DNA of 64,000 nt from Shewanella sairae (GCF_023283535.1 NZ_JAKILT010000012.1:51215-115214); one strand, 5' to 3'; shown: positions 1 through 9,959, numbered from the stretch's first letter. Notes: generated by a model from the letters alone, not told the origin. Numbers and translations: made by a program.

Positions 1-593
1 GCTTCTTACAGCTTTGTGCTAACCACAACATGCAAGTATGCGTGCCATCAACGCCTGCACAGGTGTATCACATGCTGCGTCGTCAGGTTGTGCGCCCTAT
101 GCGCCGTCCGCTTGTGGTTATGTCTCCTAAGTCTTTGCTACGTCACCCGCTAGCGGTTTCAAGTTTGGAAGAGCTTGCTGAAGGGACCTTCCAAAACGTT
201 ATTGGTGAAATCGATGAGCTAGACGCAACTAAAGTCGATAGAGTCGTATTCTGTAGCGGTAAAGTTTACTTTGAGCTACTTGAGCGTCGTCGTAAAGAAG
301 GTCTAGAGAACGTGGCACTTATTCGTGTTGAACAGCTTTATCCGTTCCCTCACGATGAAGCGGCAGCAGCCCTTGCTGAATATAGCCACGTAAAAGATTT
401 TGTATGGTGCCAAGAAGAGCCGCAAAACCAAGGTGCTTGGTATTGCAGTCAACACCATTTCTGGAGCGTCATCCCTGCTGGAGCTCAATTGAGCTACGCC
501 GGTCGTGAAGCCTCAGCTGCGCCAGCATGCGGTTATCCATCATTGCATGCTCAGCAACAAGAATCATTAATCAACAGTGCATTAAAGCTGTAG
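1..593 (+). CDS. sucA: 2-oxoglutarate dehydrogenase E1 component, C-terminal part (cut by window start)
   Basis: This is the last 197 or so codons of the thiamine-diphosphate-dependent E1 subunit, which decarboxylates 2-oxoglutarate in the TCA cycle. The reading frame is open from base 3, so the gene enters from outside the window and has no start here. Recognisable SucA C-terminal blocks include VCVPSTPAQVYHMLRRQ, RPLVVMSPKSLLRHPLAVS and FVWCQEEPQNQGAWYCSQHH. The E2 gene sucB follows after 32 bases, so E1 and E2 are almost certainly cotranscribed. The in-frame ATG at 30 is internal, not a start. Identification is firm from the conserved blocks and the sucABCD order. Confidence 0.97.
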   Translation, partial: FLQLCANHNMQVCVPSTPAQVYHMLRRQVVRPMRRPLVVMSPKSLLRHPLAVSSLEELAEGTFQNVIGEIDELDATKVDRVVFCSGKVYFELLERRRKEGLENVALIRVEQLYPFPHDEAAAALAEYSHVKDFVWCQEEPQNQGAWYCSQHHFWSVIPAGAQLSYAGREASAAPACGYPSLHAQQQESLINSALKL

Positions 594-625
594 TAATAGA
601 ACATTTATAAGAAGGATCGTAATCC

Positions 626-1822
626 ATGAGTATCGAAATTAAGGTACCCGTACTGCCAGAATCAGTTGCTGATGCGACTATTGCTACTTGGCATGTTCAA
701 GCTGGCGAGCAAGTTTCTCGTGATCAAATCCTTGTTGATATTGAAACTGATAAAGTTGTACTTGAAGTTGTTGCGCCAGAAGACGGCCAGATCTCAGCAT
801 TTTTAGCTGAAGAAGGTGATACGGTACTGGGTGAGGCAGTGATTGCAAGCTTTGTTGCTGGCGCAGTTGCCGGTCAAGAAGTGACTAAAGCACAAGCGGA
901 AGCAGCAGCAGCTCCTGCCAGCGAAACAGCTGATGAATCAAATGATGCATTAAGCCCATCTGTACGTCGTTTAATTGCTGAGCATAACGTAGATGCAAAT
1001 GCGGTTAAAGGTACGGGCGTTGGTGGACGCATTACTAAAGAAGACGTTGAAGCATTTGTGAAAAACAAACCTGCTGCAGCTCCGACACCTTCAGCACCCG
1101 TTGCTGTTGCACCTTTAGCAGAACGTAGCGAAAAACGTGTGCCAATGACACGTCTTCGTAAAACGATTGCTAATCGTTTATTAGAAGCGAAAAACTCTAC
1201 TGCTATGTTAACCACGTTTAACGAAGTTAACATGAAACCAATCATGGATATCCGTAAGCAGTATCAAGAGATTTTTGAAAAGCGCCACGGTATTCGTCTA
1301 GGTTTCATGTCTTTCTACGTGAAAGCGGTTACTGAAGCACTTAAGCGTTTCCCAGAAGTGAACGCATCAATTGATGGTGACGATATTGTTTACCACAACT
1401 ACTTTGATGTGAGCATTGCTGTATCGACTCCTCGTGGTCTTGTCACCCCTGTACTGCGTGATACTGACAAGATGAGTCTGGCTGATATCGAACGTAATGT
1501 TCGTGAATTAGCTATTAAAGGTCGCGACGGTAAGCTAACCGTTGATGACATGACTGGTGGTAACTTCACCGTGACTAACGGTGGTGTATTTGGCTCATTG
1601 ATGTCAACACCAATCTTGAATCTGCCACAGAGCGCGATTTTAGGCATGCATGCTATTAAAGATCGCCCAATGGCAGTTAATGGTCAGGTTGAAATCCTGC
1701 CTATGATGTACCTCGCACTTTCTTACGATCACCGTATTGTAGATGGTCGTGAATCAGTTGGTTATTTGGTTGCTATTAAAGACTTCCTAGAAGATCCAAC
1801 TCGTTTGTTACTTGACCTATAG
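626..1822 (+). CDS. sucB: Dihydrolipoyllysine-residue succinyltransferase (E2 of 2-oxoglutarate dehydrogenase)
   Basis: This is the core E2 of the 2-oxoglutarate dehydrogenase complex; it transfers succinyl from lipoate to CoA. The N-terminal lipoyl domain (about 1-78) carries the lipoylated lysine K43 in [10 protein letters not shown] peripheral-subunit-binding domain lies near 108-145 ([27 protein letters not shown]), flanked by Ala/Pro-rich linkers. The catalytic acyltransferase domain ends with SYDHRIVDG, giving H369 and D373 as catalytic residues. Length (398 aa) is normal for the family. A purine-rich ribosome binding site (AGAAGGA, near 609) precedes the ATG. It sits between sucA and sucC. 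Confidence 0.98.
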   Translation: MSIEIKVPVLPESVADATIATWHVQAGEQVSRDQILVDIETDKVVLEVVAPEDGQISAFLAEEGDTVLGEAVIASFVAGAVAGQEVTKAQAEAAAAPASETADESNDALSPSVRRLIAEHNVDANAVKGTGVGGRITKEDVEAFVKNKPAAAPTPSAPVAVAPLAERSEKRVPMTRLRKTIANRLLEAKNSTAMLTTFNEVNMKPIMDIRKQYQEIFEKRHGIRLGFMSFYVKAVTEALKRFPEVNASIDGDDIVYHNYFDVSIAVSTPRGLVTPVLRDTDKMSLADIERNVRELAIKGRDGKLTVDDMTGGNFTVTNGGVFGSLMSTPILNLPQSAILGMHAIKDRPMAVNGQVEILPMMYLALSYDHRIVDGRESVGYLVAIKDFLEDPTRLLLDL

Positions 1823-1847
1823 GCCAAGAACAAACAATACCCTCGTG

Positions 1848-1865
1848 CAGGCCCATTTGGGCCTG
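1848..1865 (+). promoter_or_regulatory. Intercistronic hairpin between sucB and sucC
   Basis: A perfect 7-bp stem (CAGGCCC, loop ATTT, GGGCCTG) sits in the 78-base gap between sucB and sucC. It is not followed by a T-run, so it does not look like a strong intrinsic terminator. By inference it could be an RNA-stability or partial-attenuation element that sets different expression of sucAB and sucCD. Confidence 0.5.
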
Positions 1866-1900
1866 TTGAAATACACAAGAAGTATAATGGATAGATCATC

Positions 1901-3067
1901 ATGAATTTGCATGAGTATCAGGCGAAATCTTTATTTGCCGAATATGGTTTACCAGTGTCAGAAGGTTTTGCATGTGATACTGCCCAAGAAGCAGTTGAAG
2001 CAGCAGGACACATTGGCGGTGATATGTGGGTTGTTAAGTGTCAAGTACACGCTGGCGGCCGTGGTAAAGCAGGTGGCGTTAAAGTCACTGGCGACAAAGA
2101 AGAGATCCGAGCGTTTGCTGAACATTGGTTAGGTAAGAACCTTGTTACTTACCAAACTGATGAGAAAGGCCAGCCAGTTGCTAAAATTTTAGTAGAAAGC
2201 TGCACTGACATTGCAAATGAATTGTACCTAGGTGCAGTGGTAGACCGTGCAACACGTCGTGTTGTATTTATGGCGTCTACTGAAGGCGGTGTGGAAATTG
2301 AAACTGTGGCTGAAGAAACGCCAGAGTTGATCCACAAAGCAATCATCGATCCGCTTACTGGTCCACAGCCGTACCAAGCACGCGATCTTGGCTTCAAGTT
2401 AGGTCTAAACCCTACTCAAATGAAGCAATTCACTAAAGTCTTTATGGGCTTAGCGAAAATGTTTGAAGACCATGATTTCGCACTACTAGAAATCAACCCA
2501 CTTGTTATCACTGACGAAGGCAACATTCACTGTCTTGATGGCAAGATTGGTATCGATGGTAACGCACTATTCCGTCAACCAAAAATCCGTGAAATGCACG
2601 ATCCATCACAAGATGATGCTCGCGAAGCACACGCGGCTAAGTTTGAGCTTAACTATGTCGCACTAGACGGAAACGTTGGTTGTATGGTTAACGGCGCAGG
2701 CCTAGCTATGGGTACCATGGATATTGTTAACCTACACGGTGGCAAGCCAGCTAACTTCCTAGACGTAGGCGGTGGAGCAACTAAAGAGCGTGTTGCTGAA
2801 GCATTCAAGATCATCCTATCTGACGATAACGTTAAAGCGGTTCTTGTGAACATCTTTGGTGGTATCGTACGTTGTGACATGATTGCTGAAGGCATCATCG
2901 GCGCAGTTAAAGAAGTGGGTGTTGAAGTGCCTGTAGTTGTACGTCTTGAAGGTACAAACGCAGACCTAGGTCGCGATGTATTGGCAAGCTCAGGTCTTGA
3001 CATTATTGCAGCAGAGTCACTAACTGACGCTGCTGTTAAAGTTGTAGCTGCTGCGGAGGGCAAATAA
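1901..3067 (+). CDS. sucC: Succinyl-CoA synthetase beta subunit (ADP-forming)
   Basis: This is the beta subunit of succinyl-CoA ligase, which makes ATP (or GTP) from succinyl-CoA in the TCA cycle. The N-terminal ATP-grasp fold begins [19 protein letters not shown] and contains the glycine-rich [15 protein letters not shown] (about 46-60). The C-terminal ligase domain has [20 protein letters not shown] and [11 protein letters not shown]. The length of 388 aa matches E. coli SucC. Its stop codon shares one base with the sucD start (ATAATG), which implies translational coupling of the two subunits. Confidence 0.98.
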   Translation: MNLHEYQAKSLFAEYGLPVSEGFACDTAQEAVEAAGHIGGDMWVVKCQVHAGGRGKAGGVKVTGDKEEIRAFAEHWLGKNLVTYQTDEKGQPVAKILVESCTDIANELYLGAVVDRATRRVVFMASTEGGVEIETVAEETPELIHKAIIDPLTGPQPYQARDLGFKLGLNPTQMKQFTKVFMGLAKMFEDHDFALLEINPLVITDEGNIHCLDGKIGIDGNALFRQPKIREMHDPSQDDAREAHAAKFELNYVALDGNVGCMVNGAGLAMGTMDIVNLHGGKPANFLDVGGGATKERVAEAFKIILSDDNVKAVLVNIFGGIVRCDMIAEGIIGAVKEVGVEVPVVVRLEGTNADLGRDVLASSGLDIIAAESLTDAAVKVVAAAEGK

Positions 3068-3939
3068 TGTCTGTACTAATTAACAAAGATACCAAAGTTA
3101 TCTGTCAGGGTTTCACTGGCGGTCAAGGTACATTCCACTCTGAGCAAGCTATCGCTTACGGTACAAAGATGGTTGGTGGTGTATCTCCAGGAAAAGGTGG
3201 TCAAACTCACCTAGGTCTGCCAGTATTTAATACTGTTAAAGATGCGGTAGAAGTGACTGGCGCAACAGCTTCAGTTATCTACGTACCAGCACCTTTCTGT
3301 AAAGATGCAATCCTAGAAGCAATCGACGGTGGCATTGAGCTAATCGTTTGTATTACTGAAGGGATCCCAACGTTAGATATGCTTCAAGTTAAAGTTAAGC
3401 TTGAAGAAACTGGCGTTCGCATGATCGGTCCAAACTGCCCAGGTGTTATCACTCCGGGTGAATGTAAGATTGGTATCATGCCTGGTCACATCCACAAGCC
3501 AGGTAAAGTTGGTATTGTTTCACGCTCTGGTACGTTAACGTACGAAGCGGTTAAGCAAACGACTGACGAAGGTTTCGGCCAGTCTACTTGTGTTGGTATT
3601 GGCGGTGACCCAATTCCAGGTACTAACTTCATCGACGTATTGGAAATGTTCCAAAACGATCCGCTAACCGAAGCAATCGTAATGATTGGTGAAATTGGTG
3701 GTACTGCTGAAGAAGAAGCGGCTGAATACATCAAGGCTAACGTAACTAAGCCTGTTGTTTCATACATTGCTGGTGTTACGGCACCTGAAGGTAAGCGTAT
3801 GGGCCATGCAGGCGCAATTATCGCTGGTGGTAAAGGTACGGCAGAGGATAAGTTTGCAGCTCTAGAAGCTGCAGGCGTAACAACTGTTCGTTCACTTGCT
3901 GACATCGGTAAGGCACTACGTACTAAAACAGGTTGGTAA
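3067..3939 (+). CDS. sucD: Succinyl-CoA synthetase alpha subunit
   Basis: This is the CoA-binding, phosphohistidine-bearing alpha subunit of succinyl-CoA ligase. The N-terminal Rossmann CoA-binding domain includes [16 protein letters not shown] and [12 protein letters not shown]. The C-terminal domain carries the active-site histidine H247 in [15 protein letters not shown]. The length of 290 aa is typical. It overlaps sucC by one base and is followed directly by a strong terminator, which closes the sucABCD transcript. Confidence 0.98.
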   Translation: MSVLINKDTKVICQGFTGGQGTFHSEQAIAYGTKMVGGVSPGKGGQTHLGLPVFNTVKDAVEVTGATASVIYVPAPFCKDAILEAIDGGIELIVCITEGIPTLDMLQVKVKLEETGVRMIGPNCPGVITPGECKIGIMPGHIHKPGKVGIVSRSGTLTYEAVKQTTDEGFGQSTCVGIGGDPIPGTNFIDVLEMFQNDPLTEAIVMIGEIGGTAEEEAAEYIKANVTKPVVSYIAGVTAPEGKRMGHAGAIIAGGKGTAEDKFAALEAAGVTTVRSLADIGKALRTKTGW

Positions 3940-3954
3940 TTTCTAACTTCGTTT

Positions 3955-3980
3955 AAAAAGGCGCTTCGGCGCCTTTTTTT
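3955..3980 (+). terminator. Intrinsic terminator after sucD
   Basis: The hairpin AAAAAGGCGC-TTCG-GCGCCTTTTTTT has a GC-rich stem, a stable UUCG-type tetraloop and a run of seven T. It lies 16 bases past the sucD stop and should end the sucABCD transcript. Confidence 0.95.
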
Positions 3981-4181
3981 GTTGGCCTTAGGGAGTGTTT
4001 ACTAAAGAAGTTTGAGTGTAAAATTTTCAAGCCTGCTGATTATTTTTAGATTTTAGTTTCACGTTTATTAATCTAACTAGAACGAATGGCGATAAATACG
4101 GCTAAATTAAGCCAAATAATGGCGTAGTTTTAACAATCTGTTATACCTAATTTATCTATAGGGAACTTGTAGGTAATTTTT

Positions 4182-4490
4182 ATGTCTATGGTAAGCGCGA
4201 AAGAGTTTTCTGATTGGTTACGATTAAGGTTTGGTGATCTTAATGAAGGCGTAGCACTCACTCGTAAAGATATCAATCAGTTAACTGGTCGTCAGAACTT
4301 TTCTTCAGATTTTGTAAACGATATTCACTTTGAGCTCATGCGCCATGGTTTGGCATTTGTCACAGATACGTCACGAGAACAGTTTTATCTTGTTCCGATT
4401 AACAAGCAATGCTGGCGTGACAGGTTAGAGCAACAATTCGAAAAAGAGATTTTTTGCAATATCATCCCGCTTAATATCTCCAGTCAGTAG
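4182..4490 (+). CDS. Hypothetical protein, 102 aa
   Basis: I do not recognise this protein. It begins MSMVSAKEFSDWLRLRFG and is soluble-looking, with no signal peptide or membrane segment. It contains charged helix-forming stretches (FVNDIHFELMRHGLAF, WRDRLEQQFEKEIF), so a small helical protein is plausible. The ATG at 4182 is preceded by weak A/T-rich sequence with a possible AGGTAA. It stands alone between the sucD terminator and the AEC permease. The frame is clean and base use resembles the neighbours, so I treat it as a real gene of unknown role. Confidence 0.6.
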   Translation: MSMVSAKEFSDWLRLRFGDLNEGVALTRKDINQLTGRQNFSSDFVNDIHFELMRHGLAFVTDTSREQFYLVPINKQCWRDRLEQQFEKEIFCNIIPLNISSQ

Positions 4491-4925
4491 CGCAAACTAA
4501 TTCTGATCCGCGATATTCGCGAACCTTGATTTGAAGTTAATAAACACCGTGGTTAGCACATTCTTGCTCGCTTCATATCCCATGATAAAATCAATTCGAT
4601 AAGCCAATTTATCTCAATCTGTATTTTATATGAAATACGCTCATTGCAATCGACATGGATGTTGTCAATGTCGCTTATACAAGACTTTTTAACTTTATCG
4701 CAGTGAAATACGATCAACTACAAGTGGCTTGTTAGCAGAATTAACCTTGAAAAATTACTACCAGATTAATCTCATCACTCCTTTCGGATAGAGCAGGATC
4801 TATTTTGTTAATAAAATAGTTTTTTGTTATCATCATCGCGCAAAATCTCATTTCACTGGTCTTATCAATTGTTTAATAATTGACGGCTCTAGGAGATCTT
4901 AAAAGTGGTTACAAGGATCTCCGCT
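4491..4925. other. Intergenic region with no recognised gene
   Basis: About 430 bases without a credible ORF. It holds a short dyad CGCGA-TAT-TCGCG at 4509-4521 and an AT-rich dyad TCAATT...AATTGA near 4866-4883, just before the permease gene. The upstream half is probably the 3' side of the small gene at 4182 and the downstream half the permease promoter. No clear -35/-10 pair or terminator was identified. Confidence 0.4.
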
Positions 4926-5852
4926 ATGTCGACATTGTCTATTATCTTGCCGTTACTTTTGATGGCAAGTTTAGGTTACTTCTTTACCGTGAGAGAGACG
5001 TTTACTAAAGAACATATTGCGGGGATAAGCCAGTTTACTTTTTATCTTTCAATTCCTGCGTTTCTGTTTATCAATATGTACCAAGCGGATCTAGCTAAAA
5101 GTTTTGATCCAAAAAGTTTGGCCAGTTTTTATCTGCCGGTGTTATTGATATACGCTGTAAGTGCGACTCTGTATGCGTGGCTAAACCGAGACCTGCCGAG
5201 TACCAATACTCCTAGCGTAGTATTTGGTTTAGGTTGTAGTTACTCAAACACAATTTTAGTCGGACTTCCGGTCATAGTGGGTGCACTAGGCGAAGCAATG
5301 ATAGGTAATGTTTTTGCGATTATTACTTTCCACAGTGCATTGTTGTTTTCGTTAACGCTTGTAATAGGACATAAGCAAGATGCTGAAGGGGTTGGACTTT
5401 GGTCTCTGTTAAAAGGAATCGTGTTTAATCCTATAGTGTTGAGCTTGTCGGCGGGCTTAGCCTTAAACCTATTGCAAATCCCTTTAGTTGATGAGTTAGC
5501 AAACGGATTAACTTTGTTAAGCACACCAGCATTAGCGTGCGCTTTGTTTGTTTTGGGGGCTAACTTAAGTTTTTATAAGATTTCTCAAGATTGGCAGCTT
5601 GCGCTGACATCATCGTTAATTAAACTGGTTCTATTGCCATTATGTGTTTATTTAGTGGGCTTATATGGTTTTAATTTGGGAGCTGAAAACCTAGCCGTAG
5701 TAGTGTTACTCAGTGCTTCGCCACTTGGGGTTAATGCTTATCTTATCGCTATGCAAGTTAAGGCGCTGCAATCGGTTATTGCGAGTACTGTAGTCCTATC
5801 AACAATGCTATCGGTGATAACCATGAGTATATGGTTAGCTATTTTACTGTGA
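4926..5852 (+). CDS. AEC (auxin efflux carrier) family permease
   Basis: This is an inner-membrane transporter of the AEC family, whose bacterial members are annotated as malonate, malate or other organic-anion carriers; the substrate cannot be told from sequence. About ten hydrophobic segments start immediately (LSIILPLLLMASLGYFF). The two halves contain the family's helix-breaking motifs (GCSYSNTILVGLPVI and VVVLLSASPLGVNAYLIA). I prefer the ATG at 4926, with AAGGA at 4913-4917, because membrane segment 1 begins right after it. An in-frame GTG at 4905 with AGGAG at 4891-4895 would add seven residues. It is a single-gene unit. Confidence 0.88.
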   Translation: MSTLSIILPLLLMASLGYFFTVRETFTKEHIAGISQFTFYLSIPAFLFINMYQADLAKSFDPKSLASFYLPVLLIYAVSATLYAWLNRDLPSTNTPSVVFGLGCSYSNTILVGLPVIVGALGEAMIGNVFAIITFHSALLFSLTLVIGHKQDAEGVGLWSLLKGIVFNPIVLSLSAGLALNLLQIPLVDELANGLTLLSTPALACALFVLGANLSFYKISQDWQLALTSSLIKLVLLPLCVYLVGLYGFNLGAENLAVVVLLSASPLGVNAYLIAMQVKALQSVIASTVVLSTMLSVITMSIWLAILL

Positions 5853-6102
5853 TGTGAGCCATGGGCAGCTCTAAGCATAAGTGTACTGGTGTGGTTCAAT
5901 AAGAGGTAAAGAATTATTGTTTAGCACTCGTGTTTGGCTAGGTTGTGCCATTTTCTGACTATGCTTTTTTACGCAAGTTTACTTGCGAGCAGTGCTTTTT
6001 AATTGGTTGAAGATTAGATAACGCCTTTTACTGCATTATCTAACCAACAAATATTACAACGAGGCACTTTGGTTTACTTCTATTTGGTTTACGCCTATTG
6101 AG

Positions 6103-7767
6103 TTAATGGTGCTGTTGAACTTTATTTTTGGGTCGTGACAGCTCTGCTGGGCTAAGAATATAAACATCCTCTGAATAAAAGTCGTTAGTTTGTGCCATGT
6201 TCCACCAATCATTCCATGGTCCAGCTATGTCATTGTCATTAAGTAGTTCATTGGGCTTTAGTGGCTCAATCAAACTGCCAACAGACATCAATAAGCCATA
6301 GGGGGTGCGGCGTTTTAGCATTTGCGGCTGCAGTTTGTCGGGGGTATCGAGTCCCATGCTGCCCACTAACTCAAAAAAGCTCTTTAACGTATTATGGTGA
6401 TAATTTTTAACCCGCTCACTTTTAGTCGTGACATTAAGAGCTTTGCTACGGGCAGGATCTTGAGTGGCAATGCCGGTAGGACATAAATTGGTATTACAAT
6501 GCCTTGATTGAATACAACCAAGAGATAGCATCATGGTTCTTGCAGCGTTGACTGTATCGGCGCCCATGGCTATTTTGGCCAGCAGATCAAAACTTGATGC
6601 CGTTTTACCTGAAGCAATAATTTTTATTTTATCTCTAAGCCCACAACCTGTAAGCGCGTTATGGACAAAATATACAGCTTCTAAGCACATCATGCCTAAG
6701 CGGTTTGTAAACTCAACAGGTGCCGCTCCTGTGCCGCCTTCAGCACCATCAACAGTGATGAAGTCTGGTGTGATACCTGTTTCTATCATGGCTTTACACA
6801 GCCCGAGAAATTCAACCGGGTTGCCCAGGCACAACTTAAAACCGACAGGTTTACCGCCACTGAGTTCCCTTAGAGTCTTAACAAAGTTCAATAGCGCTTT
6901 GGGCGTTGTACACTCAGGGTTAACCGCTGGTGAAACACAGTCAACTCCTTTGGGGATTTGACGTATGGTGGCTATTTCATCGGTGATTTTTGCAGCGGGT
7001 AAAACGCCGCCATGACCGGGTTTGGCTCCTTGACTCAGCTTTATCTCAATCATTTTTATCTGTGGACGAGTGGCCATGGCTTTAAAGCTATCTGGATTAA
7101 AGTTACCGCTATTATCACGACAGCCAAATAGCCCTGAGCCAATTTGCCAAACAATATCGCCTTGATGCTTTAAATGATAAGGGCTGACACCACCTTCGCC
7201 AGTATTGTGATAGCAGCCCGCTTTAAGTGCACCAAGGTTAAGTGATTCAATTGCATTGCTGCTAAGAGAACCAAAACTCATGGCTGAAATATTGAAATAA
7301 GACGCTTGATAAGGTTGTGTGCAGTCAGGACCGCCGATTTTCACTTTTTTAGCGCTGTCATGAACCTCTTTTGGGTGTAAGGATTGCCATAGGCTAAGGT
7401 AATTATCCTCCAGTAAGTTTCGCTGGGTGCCAAAGGCAATGGTATCTCTGACGTTTTTAGAGCGTTGATAAACTAACGAGCGTTGTTCTCGATTAAAAGG
7501 GGTTTCCTCGGTGTCGTTGGCAATAAAGTATTGCTGAATTTCGACTCGGTAGGACTCGAGGAAATAACGCAGGTACGCTACAACGGGGTAAAGACGGTTT
7601 AATGTATGGCGACTATGATACATGTCGAAATAGCCAACAGCGGTATAGATTAAGGTAAAAGTGAAAACTAAGCTTGGAAATGCGCCTGTACTGTTTAGCA
7701 TATAGTTGATGGCGAGTAGGTTTCCGAAGGTGGCAATGATCCAATAGACCTTTTGCATAATCGTCAT
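6103..7767 (-). CDS. FMN-binding glutamate-synthase-family protein, membrane anchored
   Basis: This resembles the FMN-binding central domain of glutamate synthase large subunit but stands alone. The N-terminus has two hydrophobic segments (residues about 4-45), then an archaeal-type GltB-like TIM barrel. Key motifs are SQGAKPGHGGVLPAAK, VDGAEGGTGAAP (FMN/substrate loop) and CNTNLCPTGIATQDP (cysteines of a 3Fe-4S-type cluster). It lacks the amidotransferase domain, so it cannot be a complete glutamate synthase. Homologues are usually annotated glutamate synthase family or FMN-binding protein. AAGGAA lies just upstream of the ATG. Its physiological reaction is unknown. Confidence 0.88.
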   Translation of the reverse strand: MTIMQKVYWIIATFGNLLAINYMLNSTGAFPSLVFTFTLIYTAVGYFDMYHSRHTLNRLYPVVAYLRYFLESYRVEIQQYFIANDTEETPFNREQRSLVYQRSKNVRDTIAFGTQRNLLEDNYLSLWQSLHPKEVHDSAKKVKIGGPDCTQPYQASYFNISAMSFGSLSSNAIESLNLGALKAGCYHNTGEGGVSPYHLKHQGDIVWQIGSGLFGCRDNSGNFNPDSFKAMATRPQIKMIEIKLSQGAKPGHGGVLPAAKITDEIATIRQIPKGVDCVSPAVNPECTTPKALLNFVKTLRELSGGKPVGFKLCLGNPVEFLGLCKAMIETGITPDFITVDGAEGGTGAAPVEFTNRLGMMCLEAVYFVHNALTGCGLRDKIKIIASGKTASSFDLLAKIAMGADTVNAARTMMLSLGCIQSRHCNTNLCPTGIATQDPARSKALNVTTKSERVKNYHHNTLKSFFELVGSMGLDTPDKLQPQMLKRRTPYGLLMSVGSLIEPLKPNELLNDNDIAGPWNDWWNMAQTNDFYSEDVYILSPAELSRPKNKVQQHH

Positions 7768-7920
7768 AAAGCATTCCTTTGTTGCTGACTTCTATAAAGC
7801 ATAGGTTTATTGAACGCTATCGGTAACGTTTAAGCAAACTTGTTTTAATACTTTCTAAACTAAACAAAATATGAGTATATTAGCAAAGTACTTGGGATAC
7901 AGATGCAAAAGGAGATTATT

Positions 7921-8421
7921 GTGATTATTACTGAGACAGATAGGCTTATTCTGCGTCATTTTGAAGCTAAGGATACCAAAGCCATCTTTCTGCTAAATAG
8001 TATTCCTGAAATACTGACTTATATACCTGGCGAGCCGATGACATCCATTACTCAGGCTGAGCAAATTTTTGAAAATGTCATAACTAAGAGCTACCAAGAG
8101 CGTGGTTATGGACGCTGGGCGGTAGAGCATAAAGCAGACGGTAAGGTGATAGGGTTTTGTGGACCAACTTTTATTACTGAGTTTAATGAAGTAGAGCTTG
8201 GTTACCGTTATTTACCTCAATATTGGGGGCAGGGTATAGGTTATGAAGCTGGTATTGCCGCTTTAGAGCAATTTAAGGATTATGGCATAGACGAAGCGAT
8301 AGCTTTGATATTGCTGGGTAACAAAGGCTCAGAAGGTGTTGCGCGTAAGGTGGGGATGACCGAACGCAATAGAGCTAAATTTATGGGTCATAAAGTGAAT
8401 GTGTTTCATAAAGTGCTCTAA
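7921..8421 (+). CDS. GNAT-family N-acetyltransferase (RimJ/RimL-like)
   Basis: This is a single-domain acetyl-CoA-dependent acyltransferase of about 166 aa. It opens ITETDRLILRHFEAKDTKAIF, the usual start of RimJ/RimL-type GNATs. The acetyl-CoA-binding region is around LGYRYLPQYWGQGIGYEAG, followed by KVGMTERN. AAAAGGAG at 7907-7914 is spaced six bases from the GTG at 7921, so I take that as the start; an upstream ATG at 7903 would put the ribosome site inside the gene. The acceptor substrate is unknown. It converges on fur through a shared terminator. Confidence 0.85.
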   Translation: MIITETDRLILRHFEAKDTKAIFLLNSIPEILTYIPGEPMTSITQAEQIFENVITKSYQERGYGRWAVEHKADGKVIGFCGPTFITEFNEVELGYRYLPQYWGQGIGYEAGIAALEQFKDYGIDEAIALILLGNKGSEGVARKVGMTERNRAKFMGHKVNVFHKVL

Positions 8422-8436
8422 GGTAAAATAGATACA

Positions 8437-8464
8437 AAAAAACCAGCTATTAGCTGGTTTTTTG
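8437..8464. terminator. Bidirectional terminator between the GNAT gene and fur
   Basis: AACCAGCTA at 8441-8449 pairs with TAGCTGGTT at 8451-8459, flanked by an A-run on one side and a T-run on the other. The symmetry allows it to end both convergent transcripts. Confidence 0.9.
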
Positions 8465-8478
8465 TTTTGTATGCAAAA

Positions 8479-8910
8479 TTATGCGTCGCCGTGGTCGCAC
8501 TCATCGTTAGTGCATACGCCATAAAGATATAAGCTGTGGTTTGTTAGCTTGATATTGTGCTTCATTGCGATTTCATCTTGACGACGTTCAATCATTTCGT
8601 CAGAAAATTCGATAACTTTACCGCAAGATAAACACACTAAATGGTCGTGGTGATGTTGAGAAGATAACTCAAATACCGCTTTACCACTCTCAAAATGATG
8701 ACGAGTTACAATGCCTGCATCGTCAAATTGGTTAAGAACGCGATATACCGTCGCAAGACCGATCTCTTCACCCATGTCGAGTAACTTCTTATAGAGGTCC
8801 TCAGCACTAATATGTTGATTCTCTGGCGCTTGCATCAATTCTAGAATTTTGACTCGTGGTAAGGTCACTTTCAAACCCGCTTTCTTTAGCGCTTGATTTC
8901 CATCTGTCAT
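8479..8910 (-). CDS. fur: Ferric uptake regulator
   Basis: Fur represses iron-acquisition genes when bound to Fe(II). The N-terminal winged helix (LKVTLPRVKILELMQAPENQHISAEDLYKKL, shown in part) is followed by the metal-binding dimerisation domain with the histidine cluster SSQHHHDHLVC, the C-x2-C pair VCLSCGK and a second pair CTNDEC near the C-terminus. I start it at the ATG whose first base is 8910 (MTDGNQALKKAGL), giving 143 aa as in other gammaproteobacterial Fur. An in-frame ATG at 8943 would add 11 unusual residues. No obvious Fur box was seen in its upstream region. Confidence 0.96.
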   Translation of the reverse strand: MTDGNQALKKAGLKVTLPRVKILELMQAPENQHISAEDLYKKLLDMGEEIGLATVYRVLNQFDDAGIVTRHHFESGKAVFELSSQHHHDHLVCLSCGKVIEFSDEMIERRQDEIAMKHNIKLTNHSLYLYGVCTNDECDHGDA

Positions 8911-9178
8911 TATTGATCTCTTGATTGCAGAACGATTAGCCATAAGTTAATCAGTTCATTTGTGGGTATTCAAACCATTATATGTGTACAAATTGAAAAC
9001 TTAAACCTTTGATCTAGCAATAAAGCCTCTAAAGCAAATAAAAGCCATTAACTAGATATAAAACAAGCAATTTAAGCATACTTTTTGTATTGTTATTACC
9101 CATTTATACTAACGCCTAATGTCATCTATGCCTACAAAAAGGCAAAATAATAACCAAGACCAATAAAAAGGACTGTAG

Positions 9179-9904
9179 ATGTATCAACAGATTGTAATAT
9201 TGACTGGCGCAGGGATCTCTGCTGAATCTGGATTACGTACCTTTCGAGATCAAGACGGCTTGTGGGAGGAACATAAAATAGAAGAGGTTGCTACACCTGA
9301 AGGTTATGCTAATAACCCCGAGCTAGTTGAAGGTTTTTATAACGATAGATGGCAGCAGTTTCATAACGGCGATATAGAGCCTAATGCGGGGCATATTGCG
9401 CTGGCTAAATTAGAGCAAGAGTTTCAAGGGGAGCTATTAGTCATTACGCAAAACATTGATGACTTACATGAGAGAGCAGGCTCAAGACGTTTGTTGCATA
9501 TGCATGGTGAATTATCCAAAGGGCGTTGTCCTCGCTCGCAACAAACTTTTTTATTAAGAGAACCTTTTGGTCCAGAGCATTGTTGCACTTGCTGTATCCC
9601 CGCGCAAAGGCTTAGACCACATGTTGTTTGGTTTGGCGAAATGCCTTTTGGGCTGGATAGAATTCAACATGCACTTGATACCTGTGACCTATTTATCGCA
9701 ATTGGGACTTCAGGTACTGTTTACCCTGCTGCAGGTTTTGTTGATACCGCTAATCATCACGGGGCACAAACTGTTGAAGTAAACCTAGTAACAGCAGATC
9801 GCCATAGTCAGTTTCAATATCATTTAGAAGGTAAGGCGAGTGAGTTAGTGCCGAAACTTGTCGATGATATTCTTAGCGGGAAAATAGTCAGCAATGTGCT
9901 CTAG
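9179..9904 (+). CDS. cobB: NAD-dependent protein deacylase (sirtuin)
   Basis: This removes acyl groups from lysines with NAD as co-substrate. NAD-binding motifs are GAGISAESGLRTFRD (10-24) and TQNIDDLHERAG (90-101). The catalytic histidine is H109 in LHMHGE. A zinc-binding set of cysteines runs from GRCPRS to EHCCTCC. Y54 and R57 form the Y-x2-R signature that in class III sirtuins and E. coli CobB goes with desuccinylase as well as deacetylase activity. The length of 241 aa matches the short CobB form. AAGGA precedes the ATG. Acetyl-CoA synthetase is a known CobB target in other bacteria, but no such gene lies nearby. Confidence 0.95.
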   Translation: MYQQIVILTGAGISAESGLRTFRDQDGLWEEHKIEEVATPEGYANNPELVEGFYNDRWQQFHNGDIEPNAGHIALAKLEQEFQGELLVITQNIDDLHERAGSRRLLHMHGELSKGRCPRSQQTFLLREPFGPEHCCTCCIPAQRLRPHVVWFGEMPFGLDRIQHALDTCDLFIAIGTSGTVYPAAGFVDTANHHGAQTVEVNLVTADRHSQFQYHLEGKASELVPKLVDDILSGKIVSNVL

Positions 9905-9959
9905 CACGTTGCTTGTATTTAGGTGTGGATTATGAAAAGTAAGCTTTGGGGTTGATGAG

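Noticed and set aside
5972..5987. CGCAAG-TTTA-CTTGCG hairpin as terminator between the permease and the glutamate-synthase-like gene
   Set aside because: The stem is short and the T-run is separated from it by seven bases, so it was not listed as a terminator.
8911..9178. Fur box autoregulating fur
   Set aside because: No stretch close to the GATAATGATAATCATTATC consensus is visible in the region.
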